Part shown: positions 21,122 to 31,517 of the stretch, piece after piece
Layout: each line of letters opens with the position of its first letter
Numbering within the stretch: position 1 is the first letter of the stretch
Assembly: GCA_029959085.1 (NCBI GenBank)
Contig: JARWIR010000018.1
Location: 21,389,001-21,453,000 of the forward strand
Origin: Nemophila menziesii
Lineage: Eukaryota; Streptophyta; Magnoliopsida; Boraginales; Hydrophyllaceae
DNA: 64,000 bases
Direction: 5' to 3'
Translations under genes and position numbers: made by a program
The notes under the pieces: generated by a model
Told to the model about the DNA's origin: nothing
Databases searched by the model: none
The model's input: the letters and a program-made list of their open reading frames with translations, nothing else

Positions 21122-24100
21122 TTGAGCATCAAGAAGCAAAATATATGGCTACTTGATAGTGGATGCTCAAGACACATGACCGGAAATCCATCATTATTTA
21201 CAAATTTATATAAAACAAAAGGTGATAGAGTTACTTTTGCCGACAACACTAAGAAACGCGTTTTGGGTAAAGGTAACATTGGTAATATGAACTCTTTACT
21301 TATCTCTAATGTGTTACTTGTTGAGGGTCTCTCTTTTAACTTGCTTAGTATAAGTCAACTTTGTGATGTTGGTTTTAGTGTTAAATTTGAAGCATCTAGA
21401 TGTGTTGTTTTCAAAAATGATGAGTTAGATACTATGTTTATTGCAAAAAGATCGGATAATGTTTTTGTTGTTGATCTTGAGAGTCTTATGTGTAAACATA
21501 TTAAATGCTTATCCGTGGTAAATGATAGTTGGCTTTGGCATAGACGTTTAGGACATGCTAGCATGGATTTAATTTCAAAATTATCTAGAAAAAATCTTGT
21601 TGTTGGTTTGCCTATTTACAAATTTGATAAAGATAAATTATGTGATGCATGTCAACTTGGTAAACAACATCGTTCATCTTTTAAATCCATTAATAAGGTC
21701 ATCACCGTTAGGCCACTTCAATTATTGCATATGGACCTTTTTGGTCCCGTTGATGTCACTAGTCTAGGAGGGTCTAGATATGTCTTTGTTGTTGTTGATG
21801 ATTACACTAGATTCACATGGGTGATGTTCCTTGCTTTGAAAAGTGATGCCTTCAATGAATTTGCAAAACTTTGTAGAAAGGTGCAAAATGAGAAAGGCTA
21901 CTCTATTACATGCATTCGTAGTGATAATGGTAGTGAATATGTGAATTCTCCTTTTGTGCATTTTTGTGATGAATTTGGGATTGAGCATAATTTTTCGGCC
22001 CCTAGAACTCCCCAACAAAATGGGGTAGTGGAAAGGAAAAACCGAACTCTACAAGAAATGGCTAGAACAATGCTAAAAGAACATAGCTTGCCTACATACT
22101 TTTGGGGTGAAGCCGTTCATACGGCTTGTTATGTGTTAAATAGAGTTCTAATTAGACCCCTTATTAAGAAAACCCCTTATGAGGTTTGGAATGGTAGACC
22201 ACCAACCATTGCTTATTTTCGTGTTTTTGGGTGCAAATGTTTTATCTTAAACACTAGGGACTATTTGGGAAAATTTGATGCTAAATCGGATGAAGGTATT
22301 TTTCTTGGTTATTCCACTAAGGGAAAAGCCTATCGCATTTTCAACAAACGTACTCGTACTATTGAGGAATCTATGCATGTTGACTTTGATGAGACTAATC
22401 CTTTTAATATCAAGAAAGTAGTAGATGTTGAATTACATGAAGATGCTCCACAAGATAAATCCTTAGAATCTCCTACTCAAGAAATAAAGTCTCATGATGA
22501 ATCTCCTAAGGAAAATGATCAAATGCTAAATGAAGCTAGTACGGATTTACCAAAGTGTTGGAAACATATCAAAGATCACCCAAGTGAATTAATTCTAGGT
22601 GATCCAAAAGAAGGTGTTACCACTCGCTCTCGTATTATTGCTCTATGTGCTCATCAAGCATTCTTATCTCAAATTGAGCCCAAGAATATTAAAGAAGCAT
22701 TGTTAGATGATCATTGGATTAACGCTATGCATGAAGAATTAAATCAATTTGAGCGTAGTAAAGTTTGGACATTAATGGAGAAACCAATTGGCCCTACTAT
22801 CATTGGCACTAAGTGGATATTTCGCAACAAGCTAGATGACACCGGTATAATCACTAGAAATAAAGCAAGGTTAGTTGCTCAAGGATACAATCAAGAGGAA
22901 GGTATTGATTTCGATGAAACTTTTGCTCCCGTAGCTAGACTTGAATCTATTCGTATGCTACTTGCTTTTGCTTGCTATATGAATTTTAAACTTTACCAAA
23001 TGGATGTCAAAAGTGCTTTTTTAAATGGTTTTATAGACGAGGAAGTTTTTGTTAAACAACCTCCGGGTTTTGAGGATCCAAAATTTCCTAATCATGTTTT
23101 TAAACTTTCAAAGGCTTTATATGGTTTAAAACAAGCACCTCGTGCTTGGTATGAACGATTAAGCAAATTTTTATTAGATGATGGTTTTAAAAGAGGAAAA
23201 ATTGACTCCACTTTATTTATAAAAAGGTCTTCAAAAGATATCCTTCTTGTTCAAATTTATGTGGATGATATTATATTTGGTGCTACTAATGAAAATCTTT
23301 GTGAGAATTTTTCTAAAAGCATGCATAAGGAATTTGAGATGAGCATGATGGGAGAATTGAATTACTTTCTTGGTCTTCAAATCAAACAAATGAAGGATGG
23401 CATCTTTGTCAATCAAGCCAAATACACAAAAGAATTGATCAAAAAATTTGGACTTGAAGATGCAAAGGAAATTGGAACTCCAATGAGCACATCCACAAAA
23501 TTAGACAAAGATGAAGATGGTAAGGATGTTGATGAGAAACTATATCGAGGTATGATTGGTAGCTTACTTTATTTAACCGCTTCTAGACCCGATATTATGT
23601 TCCCCGTGTGTCTTTGTGCTAGATTTCAATCTTCTCCTAAAGAAACCCATCTTAGTGCCGTTAAGCGTATTTTTAGGTATTTAAAAGGAACCCTTAGTCT
23701 AGGACTTTGGTACCCAAGATTTACCTCTTTTGAGCTAATAGGTTATTCGGATGCCGATTATGCCGGTTGTAGACTTGATAGGAAAAGCACTAGTGGTAGT
23801 TGCCAATTCTTAGGTCAATCCCTTGTTTCTTGGTCTAGTAGAAAACAAAATAGTGTTGCTTTATCCACGGCCGAAGCCGAATATGTTGCGGCCGGAAATT
23901 GTGTGACTCAAGTTCTTTGGATGAAACAAACCTTACTAGATTTTGGCTTAGAGTATGATCGTGTTCCCATTCGTTGTGATAACACTAGTGCTATCAATCT
24001 TACCAAAAATCCTATTCAACACTCTAGAACGAAACACATAGAAATCCGTCATCATTTTATCCGAGAACACACTCAAAAAGGGGATATTGTACTTGAATTT

Positions 24101-24199
24101 GTCACCTCCGAAAATCAACTAGCCGATATCTTTACTAAACCTCTACCCCAAGATCTCTTTGAGAAAATTCGTTGTGAGATTGGCATGCAAATTCTCTAA
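21122..24199 (+). CDS. pol: Sirevirus Pol (protease, integrase, RT, RNase H)
   Basis: An uninterrupted 1025-residue frame. In order: aspartic protease DSGC (about residue 13); pre-integrase WLWHRRLGHAS (about 138); zinc-binding CDACQLGK; integrase core with HMDLFGPV (about 204), SDNGSEYV (about 265) and PQQNGVVERKNR (about 297); reverse transcriptase with KWIFRNKLDD, FAPVARLESIR, YQMDVKSAFLNG, ALYGLKQAPRAWYERL and catalytic YVDDI (about 713); RNase H with GYSDADYAGC (about 873), SWSSRKQNSVALSTAEAEY and IRCDNTSAI; and the copia end NQLADIFTKPLP. All catalytic motifs are present. The true N terminus is uncertain because pol is in the same frame as gag behind two stops; the printed start follows the second stop and is not necessarily an initiation codon in use. 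Confidence 0.93.
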   Translation: MSIKKQNIWLLDSGCSRHMTGNPSLFTNLYKTKGDRVTFADNTKKRVLGKGNIGNMNSLLISNVLLVEGLSFNLLSISQLCDVGFSVKFEASRCVVFKNDELDTMFIAKRSDNVFVVDLESLMCKHIKCLSVVNDSWLWHRRLGHASMDLISKLSRKNLVVGLPIYKFDKDKLCDACQLGKQHRSSFKSINKVITVRPLQLLHMDLFGPVDVTSLGGSRYVFVVVDDYTRFTWVMFLALKSDAFNEFAKLCRKVQNEKGYSITCIRSDNGSEYVNSPFVHFCDEFGIEHNFSAPRTPQQNGVVERKNRTLQEMARTMLKEHSLPTYFWGEAVHTACYVLNRVLIRPLIKKTPYEVWNGRPPTIAYFRVFGCKCFILNTRDYLGKFDAKSDEGIFLGYSTKGKAYRIFNKRTRTIEESMHVDFDETNPFNIKKVVDVELHEDAPQDKSLESPTQEIKSHDESPKENDQMLNEASTDLPKCWKHIKDHPSELILGDPKEGVTTRSRIIALCAHQAFLSQIEPKNIKEALLDDHWINAMHEELNQFERSKVWTLMEKPIGPTIIGTKWIFRNKLDDTGIITRNKARLVAQGYNQEEGIDFDETFAPVARLESIRMLLAFACYMNFKLYQMDVKSAFLNGFIDEEVFVKQPPGFEDPKFPNHVFKLSKALYGLKQAPRAWYERLSKFLLDDGFKRGKIDSTLFIKRSSKDILLVQIYVDDIIFGATNENLCENFSKSMHKEFEMSMMGELNYFLGLQIKQMKDGIFVNQAKYTKELIKKFGLEDAKEIGTPMSTSTKLDKDEDGKDVDEKLYRGMIGSLLYLTASRPDIMFPVCLCARFQSSPKETHLSAVKRIFRYLKGTLSLGLWYPRFTSFELIGYSDADYAGCRLDRKSTSGSCQFLGQSLVSWSSRKQNSVALSTAEAEYVAAGNCVTQVLWMKQTLLDFGLEYDRVPIRCDNTSAINLTKNPIQHSRTKHIEIRHHFIREHTQKGDIVLEFVTSENQLADIFTKPLPQDLFEKIRCEIGMQIL

Positions 24200-24202
24200 C
24201 CT

Positions 24203-24207
24203 TAGTA
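24203..24207. repeat. Target-site duplication (TAGTA), left, of nested Sirevirus
   Basis: TAGTA directly before the nested LTR recurs at 29994-29998 directly after its other LTR. Confidence 0.92.
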
Positions 24208-25836
24208 TGACAGTCCTAGAGGGGGGGTGAATAGGATTACTAATAAGATTAATGCCTAATTAAAAATCTTTTGGACAATTATAAGTTTAAGAAAGAAACT
24301 TCTAAGTCAACTAATATAACAAACTCTTAAGGGATCATGCAATGGATAAGCTAAGAGGTTCGATATATAATTGATACAAGTAAAACGAGTTTCTAATCTC
24401 TAACTACTCTAGATGGCAATATGTTAGATAAACTAGATAATCAATATCACAATATTCATACTAGCATATTATCAAACATATAAAGTGCGGAAAGTAAATA
24501 GAGTAGGGATAGAAAGATACACACGATTTATAGTGGTTCGGTTTCCCTACATCCACTACCTAAGGAAGCCTCCTTAGGATTTCAAGCTTTTCACTAAGCT
24601 CCCGTGTCTCTCTTAACCGGGTCGAGAACACAATAACCCTTACAACCTCTTCGATAACACGAAGGACAAACACTTGTGCTATCGCAACACAAGGACACCA
24701 AGTATACTCCCGATACTCAAACACTTATGCTATCTCAACACAAGGATACCAAGTATACTCCCTATACTTGAATTCTCTCTTAATCTATCTATTACAAGAC
24801 CTAGACTTAAGAGGATAGATACAAAGTGCTTAAAGGGGTGCAAACAACTTTGCTAGATAATCTCCTAAAGAGTAGATATGACTATAAGCTTGTAAACTCC
24901 TCTTTGAGTAGATAATAACTTTGATAGCTCCTTGGATTAACTCCTTAATTGAGTGGATATGAACTATGAAGCTCTTGACACCTTCTTGGATGATAACAAT
25001 TAAGCCCCTAAGTGTATATGGGTTGAAGGTGTAGTTGTAGCCTTGAAAGACCTTCAATATATAGCTGCAAAATGCTCCCAACGGTCATATAAGCTTCTAT
25101 CTAACGGATCTATTTTCTCTCCAACGGATATAAGCTTTGTCCTCTAGTAATAGAGCTGAAACCCTGTCGTGCGGTGTACCGCGGGTAGGGTCCGGTGCAC
25201 CGCGTGACTGTTCGACTGACTTTTGAGCTTACTGGTCGGACTATGTACTGTACCGCATGCCTGCTCCGTGTAGTGGTCCGGTGTACCGTGACAAAGGTCC
25301 GGTGTACCGTGCAGTTTTTCTGAGCTTACTGGTCGGGCCATCTAGTGCACCGTGGGACTGGTCCGGGATGCTGCGGTGTACCGCGTTTCCGTCCGGTGTA
25401 CCGCGTAGAAACTTAGCTCTCTGATCGGACTGGTCTATGCACCGTGCTTTGGTCCGTGGTATTGCGGTGTACCGTAGGTGTACTCCGGTGTACCGCACCA
25501 AAGGTTTAAAACACCTTCTAGTGAGTATATCTTTTTCTATGATGCTCGGATTAGAAAGCTTTCTTCACGAGAGTTGTAGAGGACATCATTCTTATACACT
25601 TTGTAGTTGATCACTAAAGCTAATTCTCAATGTACACAAAGATAAAGTTAATAGCATTTGTATGAGAATTAGTTTCTTAAGATAAAACAATAAAGCTTTG
25701 ATCAAAATGATAAAGATGCTCTTTATGATGAATTAGAGTGCAAGATAGAATGTATATAACAAAGGTAATTAGCACACTAAACACAAGAGGATTTGTCACA
25801 TTAAAACAACCTATTAAGGGAGGCTATATGCCAACA
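24208..25836 (-). repeat. Nested element 3' LTR
   Basis: 1629 bp, TG...CA on either strand. Contains about eleven CGGTGTACCG-like motifs (about 25170-25500), read as CGGTACACCG on the element's own strand, and a TATATATT box at 25056-25063 (minus strand). Confidence 0.93.
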
Positions 25837-25851
25837 ATCTCCCCCTTTTTG
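25837..25851 (-). other. Polypurine tract of nested element
   Basis: On the minus strand CAAAAAGGGGGAGAT abuts the 3' LTR, identical to the host element's tract at 30332-30346. It primes plus-strand DNA synthesis. Further tract-like CTCCCCCT strings occur at about 25920, 26020, 26350 and 26415. Confidence 0.85.
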
Positions 25852-28350
25852 ATGATGACAAATCCTTCACTAAAACACCTTAGGAATGATATGAAAGTAT
25901 AAGCTCTTATCAAATATAGCTCCCCCTCACAATAAGCATTTAAGTAAACATGAATATAAGATGTGAAATGCATTTGTGAGTATTTAAAAGTGCAATTTTG
26001 AAAGTTTTAGTGCACATATTTCTCCCCCTTTGTCTTCATCAAAAAGACGGGATAATAAGATCAAGCAAATAATCATAGAAGAGCTAAAAACTCAAGTGAA
26101 TAGATTTTGAAAAACAACATAGAGAGATCAAGGGTTAAGAGCAATTAAAACATTTTAATTTTGAAATGCATAAAGATTAACAATGTAAAGCATGAAAAGG
26201 ATAAGGGATGGAGACATTTTACCAACTTCTTGATCGATAGGTTTTCATCTTATAAGCTTTCTAACAACGCAACGATTAGTGCAATTATAAGATAAACGAT
26301 TAGTGCAAACAATTAATCAAGCATTTTAGTTTTTAAAGATAATTTACTAAAAACTCCCCCTCACGGAATGCATAGAGTGTTTGTTTCAATTTTGAAAAGT
26401 TTGACCAATAATTTCTCCCCTTTTTACCAATAAGAATATTTGAATCAATTTTAAGAAATCATGGGGTAAATTGTCATTTTTTGAAAAGCAAAGGGGTCAA
26501 GATGTATTTTCCAAAAGTTTAGGGACTAAACGCAATTTTGAAAAACTTCAAAGGACCTAAAAGCAATTTTCAACCATTTGAAGAACTTATACTAATTGAA
26601 CAAACTAAAGGGACTATAAAACAATATAGAATAAGATCAAGGAAGAATGATGCAATAGTACCTATATCATCAAGGAAAATGTTAGCACCATTAACACATT
26701 TAAATAAATATCCGAAACATAAAGAATAAGCATCTAACATATAACATACATATCCAATAAACCAAGTTAGACACATAGCATCCTAAACCAATTATCCAAA
26801 TATAGCCAAGTAGGATCATATGAAGATTAAAAATACCCAATAAGAAGAATTAACGATTTTAAGAAATCTATGGGTAAAGTTTTAAACGTTGAAAAGTATG
26901 GGGGTCAAAATGCATTTTTCAAATATTTAAGGATAAAATGCAATTTTGAAAACCTTCAAGGACCTAAGTATAACTTTCTCAAGACAATAGGGACCAAGGT
27001 CTAATATTCAAGCATAAGAAAGCTAAATGCAATTTGTTCAAACTAAAGGGATCTTAAATTAATATTTTCAACCAATAGGGACCATAATGCAAGATAGAAC
27101 AATAAACCCCAAATCGCGGTGTACCGGACCGTTGTTGCGGTGCACCGCACTAATGCTCGACGAAGAGAGATTTAGAAAATAAGCAAATTGCATAAACACC
27201 CGAAGCTAATGCGAAAACTCCCCAATCGTTTAGAAATTTTTTAAAACTACTAAAAACGCTTTTGTTTTGAAAAGATACAACAAGAAAAACCCGAAAACAA
27301 ATAAAACGATTTATTTCACAAATACCCCTATATATTTTAAAAAAGTACAAAAAGACCCAATGTAAAAACTAAGCAATTTTAAGCATGATAAGGTCAAGAT
27401 ATACAAGATATTTGCACAATAGGGAATAAACCATATAAGCACATAATGAAACACAACATATAGATAGTAAGGCTAAGCAAATTCATGCAAATGAGTTAAT
27501 GACCAATAATGGATAAAATTCCCATAATTCTATGCATAAAAACATTTTTGAAATGCTATGGGAAATGCAAAAGATTATCGGAAAAATATTTTGAAAAGCA
27601 ATTTCGTTGAAAACTCACCTATATGAAAATGCAAATTTGTGATCAAAGATAAATTAAGATATGAAAGATTAAACTAATATCTTTGATCTTTTTCCCTTTT
27701 ATCAAACAATAGGCACTTTTAAAAGGATATAAAAACTTGTAAGAATAAAAAGTGCAATTTATAATCGTTGAGGGACTAAAAAGCAATTTCACATAGTAAG
27801 GACTAAAAATGCAATTTTTCAAAAATATGAACTAAGATGGCAAATATTACATGTGAAAGAATATGAAGTCCAAACTATGACACTTTGAAGAATTTAAAAC
27901 TATGAGGGGTCAAAGTGCAATTTTGAAAATTTTGGGGACTAAGATGCAATTACCAAAATTCTGAGAGCTAAAGTGCAAAAACATCATTCATGAGAATTAG
28001 ATGCAATAACACTAATAACATTTAAAACAATGATAAGAATCACAAGATAATATCCCAAGATAAAACATGATAAACACAACTAATCAAATCACAACAAATT
28101 CATAATTATAAGCACAAGCCATAAGGAGGAACGCAAAGAATATATACGAGATAAAGAAAAGAAATCACCGGATTTTCCTTTCTCGAGATTTGAGCGTTCT
28201 TTCGTATATTAATTTTTCCATTAGTTTCCTCCAAGCAAAGTAACGATCGCCTACAAAGAGAATGGAGGTTGTGTAGAAAACAACACTTCCAAAAGATTAA
28301 ATTCCAAATCGTTTACTCTACTAACGGTTAAGCTATTCACGTAGAGTTAG
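25852..28350 (-). other. Non-coding internal region of nested element
   Basis: No reverse transcriptase, integrase or gag motif is visible on either strand. Instead there are repeated, imperfect phrases of the form GGGACTAAAATGCAATTTT separated by irregular spacers (clusters at about 26490-26580, 26900-27080, 27770-27830 and 27900-27980). One further pair of palindromes (CGGTGTACCGGACC and GCGGTGCACCGC) lies at 27116-27149. Confidence 0.75.
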
Positions 28351-28362
28351 GCTCTGATACCA
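28351..28362 (-). other. Primer-binding site of nested element
   Basis: GCTCTGATACCA on the plus strand is TGGTATCAGAGC on the element strand, two bases from the 5' LTR, and matches the host Sirevirus site. Confidence 0.9.
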
Positions 28363-28364
28363 AT

Positions 28365-29993
28365 TGACAGTCCTAGAGGGGGGGTGAATAGGATTACTAA
28401 TAAGATTAATGCCTAATTAAAAATCTTTTGGACAATTATAAGTTTAAGAAAGAAACTTCTAAGTCAACTAATATAACAAACTCTTAAGGGATCATGCAAT
28501 GGATAAGCTAAGAGGTTCGATATATAATTGATACAAGTAAAACGAGTTTCTAATCTCTAACTACTCTAGATGGCAATATGTTAGATAAACTAGATAATCA
28601 ATATCACAATATTCATACTAGCATATTATCAAACATATAAAGTGCGGAAAGTAAATAGAGTAGGGATAGAAAGATACACACGATTTATAGTGGTTCGGTT
28701 TCCCTACATCCACTACCTAAGGAAGCCTCCTTAGGATTTCAAGCTTTTCACTAAGCTCCCGTGTCTCTCTTAACCGGGTCGAGAACACAATAACCCTTAC
28801 AACCTCTTCGATAACACGAAGGACAAACACTTGTGCTATCGCAACACAAGGACACCAAGTATACTCCCGATACTCAAACACTTATGCTATCTCAACACAA
28901 GGATACCAAGTATACTCCCTATACTTGAATTCTCTCTTAATCTATCTATTACAAGACCTAGACTTAAGAGGATAGATACAAAGTGCTTAAAGGGGTGCAA
29001 ACAACTTTGCTAGATAATCTCCTAAAGAGTAGATATGACTATAAGCTTGTAAACTCCTCTTTGAGTAGATAATAACTTTGATAGCTCCTTGGATTAACTC
29101 CTTAATTGAGTGGATATGAACTATGAAGCTCTTGACACCTTCTTGGATGATAACAATTAAGCCCCTAAGTGTATATGGGTTGAAGGTGTAGTTGTAGCCT
29201 TGAAAGACCTTCAATATATAGCTGCAAAATGCTCCCAACGGTCATATAAGCTTCTATCTAACGGATCTATTTTCTCTCCAACGGATATAAGCTTTGTCCT
29301 CTAGTAATAGAGCTGAAACCCTGTCGTGCGGTGTACCGCGGGTAGGGTCCGGTGCACCGCGTGACTGTTCGACTGACTTTTGAGCTTACTGGTCGGACTA
29401 TGTACTGTACCGCATGCCTGCTCCGTGTAGTGGTCCGGTGTACCGTGACAAAGGTCCGGTGTACCGTGCAGTTTTTCTGAGCTTACTGGTCGGGCCATCT
29501 AGTGCACCGTGGGACTGGTCCGGGATGCTGCGGTGTACCGCGTTTCCGTCCGGTGTACCGCGTAGAAACTTAGCTCTCTGATCGGACTGGTCTATGCACC
29601 GTGCTTTGGTCCGTGGTATTGCGGTGTACCGTAGGTGTACTCCGGTGTACCGCACCAAAGGTTTAAAACACCTTCTAGTGAGTATATCTTTTTCTATGAT
29701 GCTCGGATTAGAAAGCTTTCTTCACGAGAGTTGTAGAGGACATCATTCTTATACACTTTGTAGTTGATCACTAAAGCTAATTCTCAATGTACACAAAGAT
29801 AAAGTTAATAGCATTTGTATGAGAATTAGTTTCTTAAGATAAAACAATAAAGCTTTGATCAAAATGATAAAGATGCTCTTTATGATGAATTAGAGTGCAA
29901 GATAGAATGTATATAACAAAGGTAATTAGCACACTAAACACAAGAGGATTTGTCACATTAAAACAACCTATTAAGGGAGGCTATATGCCAACA
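28365..29993 (-). repeat. Nested element 5' LTR
   Basis: 1629 bp with no difference from 24208-25836 that I could find. Its minus-strand TATATATT at 29213-29220 would drive transcription leftward across the internal region, antisense to the host element. Confidence 0.93.
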
Positions 29994-30185
29994 TAGTATC
30001 TTGCCATTGTTGTTTAGTACTTTTTGTGTATATTCTCTTGTTGCTAATATTTTCTTGATTTTATAGGTTCTTTGAAGCTTCTAATTGTTATCCATTTACT
30101 CCTTTGGTCCTTGTTTTTTACTCAAAATGTGTTTTGACCCCTTACTATTTTCAAAATCGTATCATTTGTTCTTTTTGTTGTTGAC

Positions 30186-30346
30186 AAAGGGGGAGAAATT
30201 TTAGTTAAACTTTTTCAAATGCATTTTGTGAGGGGGAGTTTTTATAAAAACTCTAGTGATTAGGTTGAGGGGGAGTTTTTGATCAAAACTTAATCTTAGG
30301 CATCTTCAAAAGTTTATGATTTGTCAAACATCAAAAAGGGGGAGAT
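30186..30346 (+). other. Multiple polypurine tracts of host Sirevirus
   Basis: Four purine runs precede the 3' LTR: AAAGGGGGAGAAA (30186-30198), GAGGGGGAGTTT (30230-30241), GAGGGGGAGTTTTT (30267-30280) and CAAAAAGGGGGAGAT (30332-30346), the last abutting the LTR. A cluster of such tracts is a reported Sirevirus hallmark. Confidence 0.85.
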
Positions 30347-31512
30347 TGTTAGCCTCACCTTGTTTTTATTCCCGTTTTAATATTCGACAAATCAACATTT
30401 CAACTAAAATTCATTTTGGTATCACTTAAGATGTTTTCCAAAACCCCTCTTTAGATTAGTTGTGTTTACTTCCTTGCATTTAGCTTGTTATTCAAATAAG
30501 CAGCTCCGCGGTACACCGGATGAATTACGCGGTACACCGCAGAGTCACGGACCAGTATTGCGGTACATTGGATAGTCCGACCAGTATGCTCATGAAATGC
30601 ACGGTACACCGGACCTAGGCGCGGTACACCGGACCAAGGCACGGACCAGGGTTGCGGCACATTGGATGGTCCGACCAGTAAGCTCAAAGTTTAGTCGAAC
30701 AGTTCTGCGGTGCACCGGACCATATCCGCGGTACACCGCACAAGAGGGTTTTCTGCACTTTACAAAAGGACAAAGCTTATATCCGTTGGAGTTAAAATAG
30801 ATCCGTTAGAGAAGAGCCTTTTGACCGTTGGACCACATTTGCAGCTATAAAATGGAGTTCATTCAAGACACAACTCAAGCCTTCCATCTACCAATCTTAA
30901 GAGCAATTAATTCTATCATTCAAGAAGGTTTCAAAGGAGCATTCAAGTCATATTTATTGTGAAGCTAATTAGTTCTTATCTACTCATTTAGGAGTTTAGC
31001 TACAAAGCTTTTTTACAAAGCACCCCTAAACACTTTTCCCTTTTCCTCTTAGTTCTTGTAATAGATTAAGAGAGTAGTGTGAGCATCGGTTTATGCTTGG
31101 TTCCTTGTGTTGGTGATAACACAAGAGTATTTTCCTTCAAAGGGTTTTTGAAGTGGTTGTAAGGGTTTGTATCTCACCCGGTTAAGAGTTACGAAGATTA
31201 GTTGAGAATCTTGCAAATCCTAAGGAGGCTTCCTTAGGTAGTGGATGTAGGGAAACCGAACCACTATACATCGTTGTGTATCGTATTCTATCTCTACACT
31301 CTTTATATTTCCGCACTCTATATGCTTGTTAAAATGCCTACTTGAATAGTTTGATAATATTGTCTATTAGGATTATCTAGTTTTATACTATTTAGTTTGC
31401 TAATACAATAGGATTCAAATTAGCTTTTAATTTTATTTACTTGAAATAAAATTAGCCGATTAATTTCTATTGTCCTATTCAACCCCCCTTCTAGGACGCA
31501 TATAGTGTATCA
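30347..31512 (+). repeat. Sirevirus 3' LTR
   Basis: 1166 bp, the same as 18089-19254 except C for T at 31087. It is followed by GGCTG, the target duplication. Confidence 0.95.
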
Positions 31513-31517
31513 GGCTG
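31513..31517. repeat. Target-site duplication (GGCTG), right, of Sirevirus
   Basis: Exact copy of 18084-18088. Confidence 0.93.

Larger units (their letters stand above)
24208..29993 (-). mobile_element. Nested non-autonomous Sirevirus relative
   Basis: A 5786-bp LTR element in reverse orientation, inserted eight bases after the pol stop of the host Sirevirus. Its two 1629-bp LTRs appear identical. Read on the minus strand it has, in order, 5' LTR (28365-29993), primer-binding site, about 2.5 kb of internal DNA without any gag or pol coding, polypurine tract, and 3' LTR (24208-25836). Its polypurine tract is the same 15-mer as the host's, the primer-binding site is the same type, and the U5 end (TCACCCCCCCTCTAGGAC) parallels the host's. 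It resembles a non-autonomous LARD-like element and must depend on proteins from another Sirevirus. Confidence 0.9.
18089..31512 (+). mobile_element. Autonomous Sirevirus (Ty1/copia) retrotransposon
   Basis: A complete LTR retrotransposon of 13,424 bp as it stands, about 7.6 kb without the element nested in it. It has two 1166-bp LTRs with TG...CA ends, a 5-bp target duplication, an initiator-Met-type primer-binding site, long gag and pol ORFs in copia order (protease, integrase, reverse transcriptase, RNase H) and several polypurine tracts before the 3' LTR. The roughly 600-residue gag with two zinc knuckles and a coiled-coil region, the multiple polypurine tracts and the palindrome-rich LTRs are traits reported for the Sirevirus (SIRE/Maximus) lineage. 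No envelope-like ORF is present. I found one LTR difference (T at 18829, C at 31087), so the insertion is recent. Confidence 0.93.

Noticed and set aside
24674..29238. Identical short peptides encoded in both nested LTRs (for example CYRNTRTPSILPI)
   Set aside because: Identity arises because the LTRs are duplicate sequence; there are no domains and the frames are short.
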